A DNA stretch of 64,000 nt, taken from NCBI GenBank assembly GCA_963843565.1, contig CAWJKY010000002.1, forward strand, positions 124,001-188,000, given 5' to 3'. How positions within the stretch are numbered: the stretch's first letter is position 1; each line of letters opens with the position of its first letter. A program made the translations under genes and the position numbers. The stretch comes from DASZQY01 sp963843565. GTDB lineage: Bacteria; Pseudomonadota; Alphaproteobacteria; Rhizobiales; Kaistiaceae. The notes under the pieces are model-generated. The model was given only the letters and a program-made list of their open reading frames with translations. It had not been told where the DNA came from and did no database searches. Below, piece after piece: positions 25,151 to 33,705 of the stretch.

Positions 25151-27259
25151 ATGAACTGGTCGGTATCGTTCGCTCCGTTGGTGCCGTGGCCCGTAGTGAT
25201 CGGCGCGGCGGTCGTGGCGCTGCTGCTCGTCCTCCCGGGCATCTGGCGGCGGATGCGCGGCGGCTGGCTGCGCGCGCTGGCGGCCCTCGCGCTGTTGTTG
25301 GCGCTCGCCGGGCCGGTGCTCACCAACGAGGACCGCGAGCCGCTGTCGACGGTGGTCGCCGTCGTCGTCGACAAGAGCGCCAGCCAGGGCCTCGACGGCC
25401 GCGACACGGCGACCGCGGCGGCGCTCGCCGACCTCAAGAAGCGGCTCAGCGAGTTTCACAACATCGACGTGCGCACCATCGAGGCGGGCGGCACCGAGGA
25501 CGGCACGCCGGTCGACGGAACCCAGCTGTTCGGGCCGCTGATGAACGCGCTCTCCGACGTGCCGCCGGAGCGCATCGGCGCCATCGTCATGCTGACCGAC
25601 GGCCAGGTGCACGACATCCCGGCGAGCGCCGCCGGACTGCCGCCCAACGCGCCGCTGCATGTGCTGCTCTCGGGGCGCGACGGCGAGATCGACCGGCGCA
25701 TCGTCATCGACGCAGCACCCCGTTTCGGCATCGTCAACGAGCGCCAGACCATCACCTTCCGCGTGCTCGACGACGGCACCAACAACACCCAGCCGGTGCG
25801 CGTCGTCATCACCCGCGACGGCGATCCGCTGACGGTGGAGAACGTCCAGCCCGGCGTGCCGGCCCGACTCGACGTGGATATCGTGCACGGCGGGCCCAAC
25901 GTCCTCGAGTTCGAGGCGGCGCCGCTGGCCGGCGAGCTGACCCCGGTCAACAACCGCGCGGCGGTCTCGATCGAAGGCATCCGCGAGAACCTGCGCGTGC
26001 TGCTGGTCTCCGGCGAGCCCCATGCCGGCGAACGCACCTGGCGCAACTTGCTGAAATCGGACGCTTCGGTCGATCTGGTCCACTTCACGATTCTGCGGCC
26101 CCCGGAGAAGCAGGACGGCACGCCCATCAACGAGCTGTCGCTGATCGCTTTTCCGACGCGTGAATTGTTCTCGCAGAAGATCGACCAGTTCGACCTGATC
26201 ATCCTCGACCGCTACCAGCACCGCGGCGTGCTGCCCCTGCTCTACTTCGACAACATCGCCCGCTACGTGCGCGATGGCGGCGCGCTGCTGGTCGCCGCCG
26301 GCCCCGACTACGCCGGCGCGGGCTCCGTCTACGACACGCCGTTGGCCCCGGTGCTGCCCGCCGCGCCCACCGGCCAGATCACCAACCAGCCCTATTTCGC
26401 CACTGTCACCAAGGTCGGCGCGCGCCACCCGGTGACCCGCGGCCTCGACGGCAGCGCCACCGACCCGCCCGGCTGGGGACGCTTCTTCCGGCTGATCGAC
26501 GTCGACCAGCCGCAGGGCGAAGTGGTCATGGACGGCGCCGGCCAGAAGCCGCTGCTGGTTCTGAACCGCCAGGGCGAGGGACGCGTCGCGCTGCTCCTCA
26601 CCGACCACACGTGGCTGTGGGCGCGCGGCTACGAGGGCGGCGGGCCCAGCGTCGACCTGCTGCGGCGCCTCGCGCACTGGCTGATGAAGGAGCCCGATCT
26701 GGAGGAGGAGGCGCTGCGCGCCTCGGCCCGACCGGGCGGCATGCTGATGATCGAGCGCCAGACCATGGCCGACACCACCACGCCGGTGACCGTGCACAAG
26801 CCGTCGGGCGCCACCGAGACGGTGACCCTCACCGAAGCCGAGCCCGGCATCTGGCGAACGACGATCAAGGCGGACGAGATCGGGCTCTATCGGGTCGAGG
26901 AGGACGACAAGCGCGCCTTCGCCCACGTCGGCGCGGCGAACCCCAAGGAGTTCATCGACGCGCGTTCGACGGCGGCGCTGCTGACGCCGCTGGTCGAGGC
27001 GACGCGCGGCCGCATCGCGCGCATGACGACGGCGTCGGGCGACCTTGCCCTGCCGCGCATCGTGCCGGTCCGCGCCGGCTCATCGACCGCCGGCCCCGAC
27101 TGGATCGGCATTCGCATGACGGACGCGACCGTGCTCAAGGGCATCAGCCGCATCCCGCTGTTCACCGGCTTCCTGGGGATCTTCGGAATAGCGGGCCTGT
27201 TCGGGCTGCTCGCCCTGGTCGGCCTGCCGTTCCTGACGTGGGTGCGCGAAGGGCGGTAG
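25151..27259 (+). CDS. Large membrane protein with GATase1-like fold, MoxR operon
   Basis: A 702-residue protein with two N-terminal helices (residues about 15-60), a VWA-like stretch beginning VVAVVVDKSASQGL (residues about 73-180), a beta-rich middle part, a glutamine-amidotransferase-like fold (LIILDRYQHRGVLPLLYF; no catalytic cysteine seen) and a C-terminal membrane helix near residues 670-695. It is the last gene of the MoxR operon and is usually found next to the DUF4159 protein. Enzymatic activity is unlikely. A bidirectional terminator overlaps its stop codon. Confidence 0.85.
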   Translation: MNWSVSFAPLVPWPVVIGAAVVALLLVLPGIWRRMRGGWLRALAALALLLALAGPVLTNEDREPLSTVVAVVVDKSASQGLDGRDTATAAALADLKKRLSEFHNIDVRTIEAGGTEDGTPVDGTQLFGPLMNALSDVPPERIGAIVMLTDGQVHDIPASAAGLPPNAPLHVLLSGRDGEIDRRIVIDAAPRFGIVNERQTITFRVLDDGTNNTQPVRVVITRDGDPLTVENVQPGVPARLDVDIVHGGPNVLEFEAAPLAGELTPVNNRAAVSIEGIRENLRVLLVSGEPHAGERTWRNLLKSDASVDLVHFTILRPPEKQDGTPINELSLIAFPTRELFSQKIDQFDLIILDRYQHRGVLPLLYFDNIARYVRDGGALLVAAGPDYAGAGSVYDTPLAPVLPAAPTGQITNQPYFATVTKVGARHPVTRGLDGSATDPPGWGRFFRLIDVDQPQGEVVMDGAGQKPLLVLNRQGEGRVALLLTDHTWLWARGYEGGGPSVDLLRRLAHWLMKEPDLEEEALRASARPGGMLMIERQTMADTTTPVTVHKPSGATETVTLTEAEPGIWRTTIKADEIGLYRVEEDDKRAFAHVGAANPKEFIDARSTAALLTPLVEATRGRIARMTTASGDLALPRIVPVRAGSSTAGPDWIGIRMTDATVLKGISRIPLFTGFLGIFGIAGLFGLLALVGLPFLTWVREGR

Positions 27260-27273
27260 CGAAACCGCCCTTC
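27248..27273. terminator. Bidirectional terminator, MoxR operon / helicase
   Basis: GAAGGGCGGT and its exact complement form a ten-base-pair stem around a six-base loop. The stop codon of the membrane protein lies at the left arm/loop junction, and the helicase stop lies seven bases to the right. It can serve both convergent units, although U tracts are short. Confidence 0.7.
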
Positions 27274-27279
27274 CGACGC

Positions 27280-28683
27280 TTACTGCGAAGCCGAACCCTG
27301 CTGCATGCCGGGGCGGCGCGGCTTCTGGGCCATGAAGCCGATGCCGGCGATACCCTGGTCCGGCCGCGAGCGGGCGCTTGGCTGATTGCGCGGCGCTTCT
27401 TCGCGGCGCGGACCCTTGCCGTTGCGCGGGCCACGATTGCGCTGACGCTTGTCGCCGTTGCCCGGCCGAGCCTCGGCCCCCGGGCGCTGGCGCCCGCGGC
27501 CGCGCTTCGGCGCGCGCTTCTCGGACGGCGCCTCGGCCGTCCGCTCGACGACGGTGCCGTTCGGCGTGGCCAGCGGCACCTGTCGCTTGGTCAGCTTCTC
27601 GATGTCGCGCAGAAACGCCATTTCCTCGCCGCTGACCAGCGAGATAGCGACGCCGCTGGCGCCGGCCCGCGCTGTGCGGCCGATGCGGTGGACGTAGGTC
27701 TCGGGAATGTTGGGCAGCTCGTAGTTGACGACATGCGTGATGCCGTCGACGTCGATGCCGCGGGCCGCGATGTCGGTGGCGACCAGCGTGCGGATCGAGC
27801 CGGCGCGGAACGCCGACATGGTGCGCTCGCGATTGCCTTGCGTCTTGTTACCGTGGATCGCCTCGGCAGGAATGCCGGCCTGGTTGAGGCCGCGCACGAC
27901 GCGATCGGCGCCGTGCTTGGTGCGGGTAAAGACCAGCGCCCGCGCCACGTCTGCCTCGCCAAGCAGATCGGCGAGCAGCCGGGGCTTGCCGGCCTTTTCG
28001 ACGCGGATGGCGCGCTGGTCGATCATCTCGACCGTGGTCGCCGGCGGCGTCACGGAAACCTGGACCGGATGCTTGAGCATGCGCTCGGCAAGCTCGGAAA
28101 TTTCCTTCGGCATGGTCGCCGAGAAGAACAGCGTCTGGCGCTTGGCCGGCACCAGCGCGACGATCTTCCGGATGTCGTGGATGAAGCCCATGTCGAGCAT
28201 GCGGTCGGCTTCGTCGAGGACGAGCACCGACACGTCGTCGAAGGTGACGGCGCGGTGGGCGTAGAGGTCGAGCAGGCGCCCGGGCGTGGCGACGAGCACG
28301 TCGACGCCGCCGGCGAGCGAGCGGATCTGCTTGCCCATGGGGACGCCGCCGATGACCAGCAGGGTCTTCAGGCGAAGATGGCGGCCATAGGCCTGGAAGC
28401 TGTCGACGATCTGGCCGCCGAGTTCACGCGTCGGGCAGAGCACGAGGACGCGGGTCGCCTTCGGCCGCGGATGCGTGGGCGCGGCGGCGGCGAGACGATG
28501 GAGGATCGGCAGCGCGAAGGCAGCGGTCTTGCCGGTGCCCGTCTGCGCGATGCCGACCACGTCGTGGTTGGCAAGCGCCGGCGGAATGGCCTTCACCTGG
28601 ATCGGCGTCGGGCGCTCATAGCCCTCTTCGGCGAGCGCACGCAGGATCGGCTCGGCGAGGCCGAGGTCATGGAAATGGGTCAA
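27280..28683 (-). CDS. rhlE: DEAD-box RNA helicase, RhlE-like
   Basis: A 467-residue ATP-dependent RNA helicase. All core motifs are present: GYERPTPIQ (Q), AQTGTGKT (I), PTRELG (Ia), DEAD (II), SAT (III), TDIAARGIDV (V) and HRIGRTARAG (VI). The last 90 residues are a basic Arg/Gly/Pro-rich tail of the kind that binds RNA or ribosomes. The only start compatible with the family N-terminus is TTG at 28683 (product MTHFHDLGLAEPIL). RhlE-type proteins act in ribosome assembly and RNA decay and are often cold-induced. A 224-base leader without genes precedes it. Confidence 0.88.
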   Translation of the reverse strand: MTHFHDLGLAEPILRALAEEGYERPTPIQVKAIPPALANHDVVGIAQTGTGKTAAFALPILHRLAAAAPTHPRPKATRVLVLCPTRELGGQIVDSFQAYGRHLRLKTLLVIGGVPMGKQIRSLAGGVDVLVATPGRLLDLYAHRAVTFDDVSVLVLDEADRMLDMGFIHDIRKIVALVPAKRQTLFFSATMPKEISELAERMLKHPVQVSVTPPATTVEMIDQRAIRVEKAGKPRLLADLLGEADVARALVFTRTKHGADRVVRGLNQAGIPAEAIHGNKTQGNRERTMSAFRAGSIRTLVATDIAARGIDVDGITHVVNYELPNIPETYVHRIGRTARAGASGVAISLVSGEEMAFLRDIEKLTKRQVPLATPNGTVVERTAEAPSEKRAPKRGRGRQRPGAEARPGNGDKRQRNRGPRNGKGPRREEAPRNQPSARSRPDQGIAGIGFMAQKPRRPGMQQGSASQ

Positions 28684-28907
28684 ACGTTGGTTTCTTTCGT
28701 TGATATTTGAGCGAAACAGACGCCCCGGCTACGCCGGAACGACAAGGGTCGCGGTGGTTATCAACCAATCCCGCGATGCCTGGGGCTGTCGATGTTTCAG
28801 ATGAAGCGGGCGCTGATAACCGTCGTGACGGTCTTCGTGCAACGCGGCCCGCAGCGCTCATATGAGGCCGAACAGGTTGCAAAGCAATGAATATCTTCGG
28901 CTGACGG
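28684..28907 (-). other. Long non-coding leader upstream of rhlE-like gene
   Basis: This 224-base stretch between the helicase start and the acetyltransferase stop contains no convincing frame. It holds small inverted repeats, including TGGTT-ATC-AACCA near 28755, ACCGT-CGTG-ACGGT at 28819-28832 and CCGGC-TAC-GCCGG near 28723. Long structured leaders are common for DEAD-box helicase genes that regulate their own mRNA; a regulatory role here is inferred. Confidence 0.35.
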
Positions 28908-29408
28908 TTAGCGCAGGCGCTCCGCCGCCCCGCCAAGACCGTCCAGGGCACCGGGGACGAGCCCAGCGACCAGCACCCGGTCCTTGTCGACCCAGGCCGG
29001 CAGTGTGATGACGTCGCGGCCGAGAAACGTGAAGCCGAGCGGCCCGTAATACGGCAGGTCGCCGACCAGCAGGACAACCGTGTGGCCGGCGGCGCGGGCG
29101 GCATCGAGCGCCTTGCGGACAAGCGCGCGGCCGGCGCCCTGGCCCTTGCGCGCCGGGACGACCACCAGCGGCCCGAGGATCAGCGCCGCCCGCCCCCCGA
29201 TGGTGATCGGCGTCATGCGCACCGACGCGACAAGCGCACCGTCGGTCGTCGCGACGAACGACAACTCGGGATCGTGCGGAACGCCATCACGCAGCACATA
29301 GGCGGCGCGCTTGAAGCGTTCCGGGCCGAACAGATCGGCGTGGAGAGCATCGATAAGGGGAGCGTCGACCGGCTGCTCGAGCCGGAACTGGAAGGGTGCG
29401 GGTGTCAT
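28908..29408 (-). CDS. GNAT-family N-acetyltransferase
   Basis: A 166-residue single-domain acetyltransferase. The acetyl-CoA pyrophosphate loop is seen in VPARKGQGAGRALVRKAL, followed by GHTVVLLVGDLPYYGPLGF, which fits the YjbC/YhbS-like subgroup. Family members acetylate a primary amine of a small molecule or protein; the substrate is not predictable. The ATG at 29408 gives a normal N-terminus. The 218 bases upstream, before the Nudix gene, hold a small GGATC-GGAA-GATCC hairpin near 29433 and nothing else convincing. Confidence 0.88.
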   Translation of the reverse strand: MTPAPFQFRLEQPVDAPLIDALHADLFGPERFKRAAYVLRDGVPHDPELSFVATTDGALVASVRMTPITIGGRAALILGPLVVVPARKGQGAGRALVRKALDAARAAGHTVVLLVGDLPYYGPLGFTFLGRDVITLPAWVDKDRVLVAGLVPGALDGLGGAAERLR

Positions 29409-29626
29409 GTGCGGGCCGTATCGGGAGATGCGGGATCGGAAGATCCGGCCCGAGCGGCGCCTTAGGAAACGGCGACGACCGCAGGCCGGACAGCGGCAAG
29501 GCGTGACGCGAGGTCACTGGCGCTCATGCGTCGTCGCAGGAGGCGGCTTGCCACGATCGAAGTCTCCCATTGCCCGGAACAGGCGGACGCCCTCGTATCA
29601 CGAGGCCCGGCGCGCCGTCAAAGGCT

Positions 29627-30088
29627 CTACCAGTCGGGCGATTTCGGCGCCCCGGCGATCTCGGCGAGGCGGCGGCGGGTCGCCGGGGTCGTGTCTTCGG
29701 GAAGCGCATCCGGCTCGTAGAAATCGCAGCCGACGATCTCGAGGTTCGGAATCGTCAGCTGGCGCGCCTGTTCCCACTGCCGGCAGACAAACACCGCCAC
29801 ATGGTCGCGGCCGCCGTGCTTGCGCTGAAGGTAGAGGCCGAAGAGCTCCAGGGGATTGCTCGGGCGGACGCCGGTTTCTTCGTCGAGTTCACGGACCGCG
29901 GCCTGGTCGAACGTCTCCTTCTTTTCCACGCCGCCACCGGGGAAGTGCCAGCCGGGAGTGTAGCTGTGCTTGACGAGGAGCACACGGCCCGCCTCATCGA
30001 ACACCCCGACCCGCACGCCGAGCGTCATCCCGCGCGCCCAGCGGGCCAGCGTCAGATGGAGTGTCTGGGAGAGGGTGAAGAACCGCAA
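29627..30088 (-). CDS. Nudix hydrolase
   Basis: A 153-residue Nudix-domain protein. The Nudix box is intact (GGGVEKKETFDQAAVREL then DEETGV), preceded by HSYTPGWHFPG. The best start is TTG at 30088, which yields MRFFTLSQTLHLTLARWARGM, a hydrophobic N-terminal helix typical of this subgroup; an internal ATG at 30028 would remove it. Substrate is a nucleoside diphosphate derivative of unknown type. Confidence 0.85.
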   Translation of the reverse strand: MRFFTLSQTLHLTLARWARGMTLGVRVGVFDEAGRVLLVKHSYTPGWHFPGGGVEKKETFDQAAVRELDEETGVRPSNPLELFGLYLQRKHGGRDHVAVFVCRQWEQARQLTIPNLEIVGCDFYEPDALPEDTTPATRRRLAEIAGAPKSPDW

Positions 30089-30212
30089 CCTGTTGTTAAC
30101 CTTGCGATTTCAGCCATGCGTGGTGCGCGACTGTGCCACGCGCCGGCGGGCTGGCAAACGGGCTGCAGGTGGACTATCTCAGTGCCACACACCATCACAA
30201 GCAGGTCTTGCC

Positions 30213-30323
30213 ATGTTTACCCGCTCTTCCCGCCGTCGCCGCGCAAAACGCGCATGGCCGCGAGTGGTGAACTTCACCAACGGGCGCATCGCGGGTCTGT
30301 GGGCCGTCTTCTTCGCTCAATAG
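30213..30323 (+). CDS. Possible 36-residue arginine-rich small protein
   Basis: Within the 287-base gap before the phosphoesterase gene, an ATG frame encodes a peptide that starts MFTRSSRRRRAKRAWPR and ends in a hydrophobic stretch GLWAVFFAQ. The strongly basic N-terminus and hydrophobic end could bind nucleic acid or membrane. There is only a weak ribosome-binding site (GCAGG, seven bases before ATG). Not recognised as any family. Confidence 0.3.
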   Translation: MFTRSSRRRRAKRAWPRVVNFTNGRIAGLWAVFFAQ

Positions 30324-30375
30324 ACCGCTTGCGGCGCCTTTACCCGTACAGACCCTTCGGCTACGTCCGCGGGCC

Positions 30376-31266
30376 ATGATATTGCTCGCCCATATTTCCG
30401 ATCCGCACCTGGGGCCGCTGCCGGATGTGCATCCCGGCGAGCTGATGTCCAAGCGGGCGATCGGCTATCTCAACTGGCGCATGAACCGCGGCTTCGACGC
30501 CGACACGGCGCAAGCGCTTTTCGCCGACGTTCGTGCCGCCGGGCCGGCGCACATCGCCGTCACCGGCGATCTGGTCAACCTCGCCCTGGAGGCGGAATAC
30601 GGCCACGCGCTGGCGTGGCTGCAAACGCTCGGATCGCCCCACGACGTCACCGTGGTGCCCGGCAACCACGACGCCTACGTCGCCGAAGGGATCGGCCACT
30701 TCACGCGGCAGTGGCTGCCGTTCGCTTCGGGCGACACCCCCGCCCCAACGATGACGTTTCCGTTCGTGCGCCGCCGCGGCCAAGTGGCGCTGATCGGCTG
30801 CTCGACGGCGGTGGCGACGGCACCGTTCATGGCGACCGGCCTGATCGACGCCGCGCAGGCCGACGCACTCGGCGCGGCGCTGGCCGGGACCCGCGGCCTC
30901 TGCCGGGTCGTGCTGATCCACCATCCGCCGGTGAAAGGCGCCACACTCTGGTCGCGCCGGCTGATCGGCGCCGAACGCGTGTGCGATGCCATCGCCCGGC
31001 ATGGCGCCGAGCTGGTGCTTCACGGCCACAACCACAGACAGAGCCTCGCCTGGATCGACGGCGCCGACGGCCCGGTGCCGGTGGTCGGCGCCGCCGCGTT
31101 CGGCAGCGCACCGCACGGCAAACATCGTGGCGGCTCGTACAACCGCATCCGCATCGAAGGCGATGCATCGCCCTTTCGACTGAGCCTGACGGTACGCGGC
31201 GTGACGGAAGCGGGGGCGGTCGAAACGCGGCTGGAGCGGACGCTCGACCGGCCGGGATCACACTAG
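30376..31266 (+). CDS. Metallophosphoesterase (calcineurin-like)
   Basis: A 296-residue phosphoesterase with all five metal-site motifs: SDPHLG, TGDLVN, PGNHDAY, LIHHPP and HGHNH. It belongs to the cytoplasmic 3',5'-cyclic-nucleotide-phosphodiesterase-like or lipid-hydrolase-like branch; the exact substrate is open. Two cyclase genes occur 11-15 kb away, so cAMP turnover is a possible but untested link. The stop codon shares CTAG with the convergent TetR gene. Confidence 0.88.
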   Translation: MILLAHISDPHLGPLPDVHPGELMSKRAIGYLNWRMNRGFDADTAQALFADVRAAGPAHIAVTGDLVNLALEAEYGHALAWLQTLGSPHDVTVVPGNHDAYVAEGIGHFTRQWLPFASGDTPAPTMTFPFVRRRGQVALIGCSTAVATAPFMATGLIDAAQADALGAALAGTRGLCRVVLIHHPPVKGATLWSRRLIGAERVCDAIARHGAELVLHGHNHRQSLAWIDGADGPVPVVGAAAFGSAPHGKHRGGSYNRIRIEGDASPFRLSLTVRGVTEAGAVETRLERTLDRPGSH

Positions 31267-31844
31267 TCCAGCGCACCCTTCATGATCGCCTGGGCGACCC
31301 ACTTGATGGATGCTCGGGTCTGTTTGTCGTCGAAGCCGCAGATGTCCTTGGCAACAATCACGGTTTCGATGCCGGTGAGAAGCGCCAGCGCGAAGGTCAG
31401 ACGATCCGCAAGCCGCGATGAAATCCGAGGATCGCCGCCGAATGCATCGCGCAGCCATTCCAGGCGCCGCCCGCCCCTGGCCTTGCTGCCCTCGCTCGTG
31501 ACGGCCGTGCGGAGGTAGGTGCGAAACAGGGCTTCGTTGTCGAGCACCATATCGACGACATCGGCCACCAGCTTCTCGACGCGCCCCTCGAGGGTGTCGC
31601 CCTTTCCCGCTTCCAGCCGGCGGTCCCTGATCTGGCTGGCGATGCCGTCGAGCACCGCCTCCTGCAAGAGCAACTCGGTGCTCGAATAGTAGCGATAGGC
31701 GGTGGCGCGCGAGATCGTCGCGCGATCGGCGACCGACTGAATCGTCGGGTCGCCGCCCTCCTCCAGCATCTCCCGTGCCGCCGTGAGAAGTGCGGCGCGT
31801 GTGCGCTGCTTCTGGTTGACCCGTCCCGACGTCGATTGACTCAT
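31263..31844 (-). CDS. TetR/AcrR-family repressor
   Basis: A 193-residue regulator. The N-terminal helix-turn-helix is recognisable (TRAALLTAAREMLEEGGDPTIQ, split at its turn, then ATISRATAYRYYSS); the remaining helices form the ligand-binding dimer domain. It is divergent from a cupin gene. A perfect 7-4-7 palindrome between them overlaps the -10 element of the cupin promoter, so it probably represses both genes until a ligand binds. Ligand unknown. Confidence 0.92.
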   Translation of the reverse strand: MSQSTSGRVNQKQRTRAALLTAAREMLEEGGDPTIQSVADRATISRATAYRYYSSTELLLQEAVLDGIASQIRDRRLEAGKGDTLEGRVEKLVADVVDMVLDNEALFRTYLRTAVTSEGSKARGGRRLEWLRDAFGGDPRISSRLADRLTFALALLTGIETVIVAKDICGFDDKQTRASIKWVAQAIMKGALD

Positions 31845-31864
31845 GCTGTCGCTTCTCTTATGAG
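31836..31864 (+). promoter_or_regulatory. Sigma70-type promoter of the cupin gene
   Basis: TTGACT at 31836-31841 and TATGAG at 31859-31864 are separated by 17 bases. The -35 box matches five of six consensus positions. The -10 box overlaps the TetR operator. Distance to the cupin ATG (about 45 bases from the expected start of transcription) is normal. Confidence 0.5.
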
Positions 31865-31877
31865 ACTACTGTCTCAT
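31860..31877. promoter_or_regulatory. TetR-family operator palindrome
   Basis: ATGAGAC and its exact complement GTCTCAT flank TACT. The site is 15 bases upstream of the TetR start and 36 bases upstream of the cupin start, where a bound repressor would block both. Spacing and symmetry fit TetR-family binding. Confidence 0.7.
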
Positions 31878-31913
31878 GACAAGACCTGATTCTCACAACA
31901 TAGGAGCTGAACC

Positions 31914-32396
31914 ATGAACGCACAACCCCGCGCCGCCGAGGCATCCGCCAGACCGGCCGTCTTCCACCTTCTCGGCAATCTCATCCACTTCAAGGCGAGC
32001 GGCCGCGAGACCGGCAACGCCTATTCCCTGGTGGATGTCACCACCGCGCCGGGAGCCGGAACGCCGCCACACACCCAATCCGGCGACGACGAGGCGTTTC
32101 TCGTGCTCGAAGGGACCTACGAATTCATGCATGCCGGCAAGACCATCGCGGGCACGCCCGGGACCTATCTGTTCATCCCGCGCGGCGACCTGCACGCGTT
32201 TCGCAACGCCGGGAGCGCGCCTGCCAGGATGCTGATCATCAATTCGCCGGGCGGCCTGCACGAGAAGTTCTTCGCCGAAGCCGGCGACCCCGTCGAGGAC
32301 GGCGCCGGTTTCCCGCCGGCCAGCGAGCCGGATATGCCGCGCCTGCTCGCCGCCTCCGCGCGCTACGGCATCGCCTACCCTGCCCCGGCCAAGTGA
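31914..32396 (+). CDS. Cupin-domain protein
   Basis: A 160-residue single-cupin protein. GAGTPPHTQSGDDEAFLVLEG is the first cupin motif (metal ligands H and E; split here at its middle) and GTYLFIPRGDLHAFRNAG is the second (H ligand). Family members bind metal and act as small oxygenases, isomerases or sensors, and this one resembles the quercetinase-like cupins often controlled by TetR repressors. The start follows AGGAG. A strong hairpin follows the gene. Confidence 0.88.
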   Translation: MNAQPRAAEASARPAVFHLLGNLIHFKASGRETGNAYSLVDVTTAPGAGTPPHTQSGDDEAFLVLEGTYEFMHAGKTIAGTPGTYLFIPRGDLHAFRNAGSAPARMLIINSPGGLHEKFFAEAGDPVEDGAGFPPASEPDMPRLLAASARYGIAYPAPAK

Positions 32397-32420
32397 TCGC
32401 CTGGCAGCCTGAACCAGAAA

Positions 32421-32454
32421 CGCCTGCGCCCGACCCCGACGGGTGGCGCAGGCG
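32421..32454. terminator. Bidirectional terminator, cupin / hypothetical gene
   Basis: CGCCTGCGCC pairs perfectly with GGCGCAGGCG across a 14-base interior that itself contains ACCC/GGGT pairing. It lies between two convergent genes and can end both transcripts. No long U tract is present. Confidence 0.6.
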
Positions 32455-32478
32455 GGCCGCCCTGTTCCGGAAATGCGC

Positions 32479-33117
32479 CTACACCTGCATCCAGGCGTAA
32501 CCGAACAGCACGATCGCGCCGATCAGGATACCGCCCAGGAAGGCGGCGACGATCCAGCCGAGATTGCGCGGATCGAAGGCGCGGCGCTCGCGACGCGGCT
32601 GCAGCGCCGCCGCGGCGGCATCGGCGACCGCCTCACGCTCGGCGCGCGCGTTGCGTTCACTGCGCCGGCTGATCTCGTCGCGCATGACGCGCTTCATCAG
32701 CCAGTCGCCCTCCAGCGCCCGCTCGCGCTCGATGATGCGCTCGGCGACGTAGTGGGTGATGGTATCGGCCATGTCCTCGAGCTTGGCGGTTTCGAGGATG
32801 ACGGTGCGCCCGAGGCGGGTGTCCTTGAGGAAGCGATAGGTGCGCCGGTCGCGGCCCATGACCACGAACGAGGTCATGTCGATCCACAGGCGCGACGGCT
32901 CGCCGGGCGCGACGGTGAAGATGAACTGCCCGTCCTCGGCGGGAACCTCGTCGAAGACCGAGCGCAGTTCGTCGGCGAGGAGCTCAAGGCGCGCCCGCTC
33001 CGCGTCGCGCAGTTCCACCACGACGTCGGAACGCTCCGCCTCGGCGGTCCGCACGTTGCGGATCGCCTCGCGCAGGCTCCTGACCTTTTCGCCGCGATTG
33101 TCGGTGGTGTCGCTCAA
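32479..33117 (-). CDS. Conserved hypothetical protein with C-terminal membrane anchor
   Basis: A 212-residue protein I cannot name. Residues 1-150 are charged and helical (coiled-coil-like start REAIRNVRTAEAERSD) with a central alpha/beta part including FVVMGRDRRTYRFLKDTR. Residues about 185-208 form one membrane helix (LGWIVAAFLGGILIGAIVLF), giving a tail-anchored topology. The start is TTG at 33117, with GGAG upstream. It is divergent from the YbaK-like gene with a 105-base shared promoter region. Confidence 0.65.
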   Translation of the reverse strand: MSDTTDNRGEKVRSLREAIRNVRTAEAERSDVVVELRDAERARLELLADELRSVFDEVPAEDGQFIFTVAPGEPSRLWIDMTSFVVMGRDRRTYRFLKDTRLGRTVILETAKLEDMADTITHYVAERIIERERALEGDWLMKRVMRDEISRRSERNARAEREAVADAAAAALQPRRERRAFDPRNLGWIVAAFLGGILIGAIVLFGYAWMQV

Positions 33118-33222
33118 ACCTGCTGGCTCCGGAGGGCGCGGACGGTTAAGGGATTGTTACCAAAAACCGCGCCCTACCACACGGGATTCTGCATGGGGCG
33201 GGCCACGCAAAAGGAGAATCTG

Positions 33223-33699
33223 GTGAACGACCTGCCGCCGGCCGCCGCGCGCGTACATGCGCATGCAGCAACCCTCGGCCTGCAAGTCGCGGTGACGCTG
33301 ATGGCGGAGACCACGCGGACCGCCGAGGACGCCGCAAAGGCGTGCGGCTGCCCGGTGGGCGCCATCGTCAAATCGCTGATATTCAAGGGAAAACAGACCG
33401 GCCGCCCGATCCTGATGCTGGTTTCCGGCGCCAACCGCGTCAACGAGAAAGCGGCGGCGGAACACGTCGGCGAGCACTTCGTACGTGCGGATGCAGACTT
33501 CGTACGTGCAACCACCGGATTCGCCATCGGCGGCATCCCGCCGTTCGGCCATGACACGCCGATCGTGCCCTACCTCGACGCCGACCTGTTGCAATATGAG
33601 ACAGTGTGGGCGGCGGCCGGCACGCCCAACGCCGTGTTCGAGGTGGCACCCGAGCGACTTCGCGAGGCGACCGGCGCCCAGGTGATCAGGGTCACCTGA
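33223..33699 (+). CDS. YbaK/EbsC-type aminoacyl-tRNA deacylase
   Basis: A 158-residue trans-editing domain protein that removes wrongly attached amino acids from tRNA (Cys-tRNA-Pro or related). ACGCPVGAIVKSLIFK carries the catalytic lysine region, and TGFAIGGIPPFGH is the substrate-loop signature. I chose GTG at 33223 because AAGGAG lies six bases upstream; an in-frame ATG further upstream lacks a ribosome-binding site. It converges with the PLP-enzyme gene, with six bases between stop codons. Confidence 0.88.
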   Translation: MNDLPPAAARVHAHAATLGLQVAVTLMAETTRTAEDAAKACGCPVGAIVKSLIFKGKQTGRPILMLVSGANRVNEKAAAEHVGEHFVRADADFVRATTGFAIGGIPPFGHDTPIVPYLDADLLQYETVWAAAGTPNAVFEVAPERLREATGAQVIRVT

Positions 33700-33705
33700 G
33701 GGAAT

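Noticed and set aside
29475..29530. A 21-codon minus-strand frame (MSASDLASRL...) upstream of the acetyltransferase
   Set aside because: No ribosome-binding site, no hairpin or attenuator context, and chance is likely at this length.
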